Shown piece by piece: positions 63,149 through 64,000 of a DNA stretch of 64,000 bases. The stretch is from Saprospiraceae bacterium (GTDB lineage Bacteria > Bacteroidota > Bacteroidia > Chitinophagales > Saprospiraceae). A program made the position numbers and the translations under genes. Where the stretch lies: positions 65,396 to 129,395 of the forward strand of contig JARGNR010000004.1 of the NCBI GenBank assembly GCA_029212405.1, given 5' to 3'. The notes under the pieces are model-generated. The model ran no database searches. It had not been told where the DNA came from and saw only the letters and a program-made list of their open reading frames with translations. Numbering within the stretch: position 1 is the first letter of the stretch; every line of letters starts with the position of its first letter.

Positions 63149-63517
63149 ATGAAGAAATTAATCTTAATACACGCAGTGATTGAAATGATTGCTGGTGTAC
63201 TTTTTATTTTTAGACCCGATATGATATTAATGGTTTCAGATCAAGAACCAAGCACACTTTTGTTAGCAAAAATCTACGCAATATTAATGTTTTCATTTGG
63301 AGCAGTATGTTTTTTCATCTATTCCATATTTGAATATTCAGTGGTGTTTAAGAAAATTATCATGATACTAATGGCTTTTCATTTGATGGTAGCGCTTCAA
63401 ATGTATTCGGGGTTTGATCAAGGTTTGGTAATGAACTTGGGACCATTTGGATTGCATATTGCACTAGCTGTACTCTTTGGAGCAGGCTATATGAAAGAAA
63501 TTAACTCCTTTAAATAA
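63149..63517 (+). CDS. Hypothetical four-helix membrane protein
   Basis: The 122-residue protein has four hydrophobic helices (LILIHAVIEMIAGVLFIF, LLLAKIYAILMFSFGAVCFFIYSIF, IIMILMAFHLMVALQMY, GLHIALAVLFGAGYM). It has no recognisable domain or motif. A good promoter precedes it. The following secreted protein starts 20 bases after its stop, so both may be on one transcript. Confidence 0.68.
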   Translation: MKKLILIHAVIEMIAGVLFIFRPDMILMVSDQEPSTLLLAKIYAILMFSFGAVCFFIYSIFEYSVVFKKIIMILMAFHLMVALQMYSGFDQGLVMNLGPFGLHIALAVLFGAGYMKEINSFK

Positions 63518-63537
63518 AGAGCAAATTTGAAAGTACA

Positions 63538-64000
63538 ATGAGGCAAAATAATATAGTGATTCGGCTGGGTTTAAGTTTGGGTATTTTTTGTTTTTGGCTA
63601 TTCTCCATCAATGCCCAAAAAGATGTGCGCTCGTTTATTTTTGGTCATAGCTTGATCAACCATGAGGCACAAGTTAATCCAACTCCAAGTCAAGAAACTT
63701 CCATTCCTCATTGGATGCATTTTTTAGCAGAAGCAGGAGGGAATACATATGCAGTAAGTGGTCAATACGGCTTTCTTCCACAGCATGCTAATTTACCACC
63801 GATTGCGCAGTGGGGATTTGATTTTGCTACAGGCGCCTGGGAATCTGATTATGAACCATTTTCGGCAGCTAACTTTACGAACATATTGATCACACCAGCT
63901 AATTTTATTCAATGGCAAGGACCAGAGGAAAATTATTTTGGAGAAACTATTTCACCCATAGATGCTACAAAAACGATAGTTGACTGGTGCATTGAGCAGG
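63538..64000 (+). CDS. Secreted protein, possibly SGNH/GDSL-like (3' end outside window)
   Basis: The frame from ATG 63538 stays open for 154 codons to the window end, so the ORF track omits it. It has a signal peptide (LGLSLGIFCFWLFSINAQ) and then RSFIFGHSLINHE, where a Ser lies in a strand-turn like the GDSL block of SGNH hydrolases; this link is weak because the Gly-Asp-Ser triad is replaced by Gly-His-Ser. Next come PHWMHFLAEAGGNTY and NFTNILITPANFIQW. The function remains open until the rest of the gene is seen. Confidence 0.6.
   Translation, partial: MRQNNIVIRLGLSLGIFCFWLFSINAQKDVRSFIFGHSLINHEAQVNPTPSQETSIPHWMHFLAEAGGNTYAVSGQYGFLPQHANLPPIAQWGFDFATGAWESDYEPFSAANFTNILITPANFIQWQGPEENYFGETISPIDATKTIVDWCIEQ

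Overview
The window is low-GC DNA from a member of the Bacteroidota. The signs are a SusC/SusD outer-membrane pair, type IX secretion sorting domains of both kinds (a gliding-type C-terminal domain at 19556-22006 and a type A domain at 51446-53623), promoter-like TAnnTTTG boxes with an upstream TTTG, and several giant FG-GAP/VCBS lipoproteins. These proteins, the mitochondrion-like citrate synthase and the overall gene mix fit a Saprospirales-like marine or environmental lineage. That finer placement is inference. I saw no rRNA, tRNA, CRISPR array, insertion sequence or prophage.

Bases 2-19390 (+) form one long, nearly gapless surface polysaccharide locus: an SLBB export protein (cut at its 5' end), UDP-GlcNAc 2-epimerase, two hexapeptide acyltransferases, a Wzz-like chain-length protein, a Wzx-type flippase, a Wzy/WaaL-type membrane protein, a parallel beta-helix lipoprotein, six glycosyltransferases, an SDR epimerase, a methyltransferase and mannose-1-phosphate guanylyltransferase. 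A Tat-type metallo-beta-lactamase-fold lipoprotein sits between ManC and the last two glycosyltransferases. Many genes overlap or abut, so most of the locus is probably one transcript. An initiating sugar-phosphate transferase is not in the window.

Bases 19556-25268 (+) carry a large secreted adhesin-like protein and a competence pair: a membrane-anchored triple-HhH protein overlapping a ComEC protein whose C-terminal nuclease-type domain is degenerate.

Bases 25271-42029 (-) are the most unusual part. SusC and SusD are followed by a strong intercistronic terminator and then by three paralogous lipoproteins of about 1,060-1,110 residues, each with about a dozen calcium-type FG-GAP motifs and an ASPIC/UnbV-like stretch. 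A small unrecognised lipoprotein is wedged between two of them. No carbohydrate-active enzyme is present. A divergent LacI-type regulator with a near-perfect palindrome just upstream probably controls the locus. A sterol-desaturase-family membrane enzyme and a YdeI-like protein follow on the same strand.

Bases 43129-63517 are mostly housekeeping and scattered envelope genes: a TonB with two polyproline rods, VanZ-like protein, GcvH, citrate synthase, RuvC, MtaB, an RND/MMPL exporter, HemB of the non-zinc type, a flavin reductase coupled to an orphan OppC-type permease, a DUF434 protein, a VanY-type peptidase and several small unknowns. The window ends inside a secreted protein that the ORF track misses because its stop lies outside.
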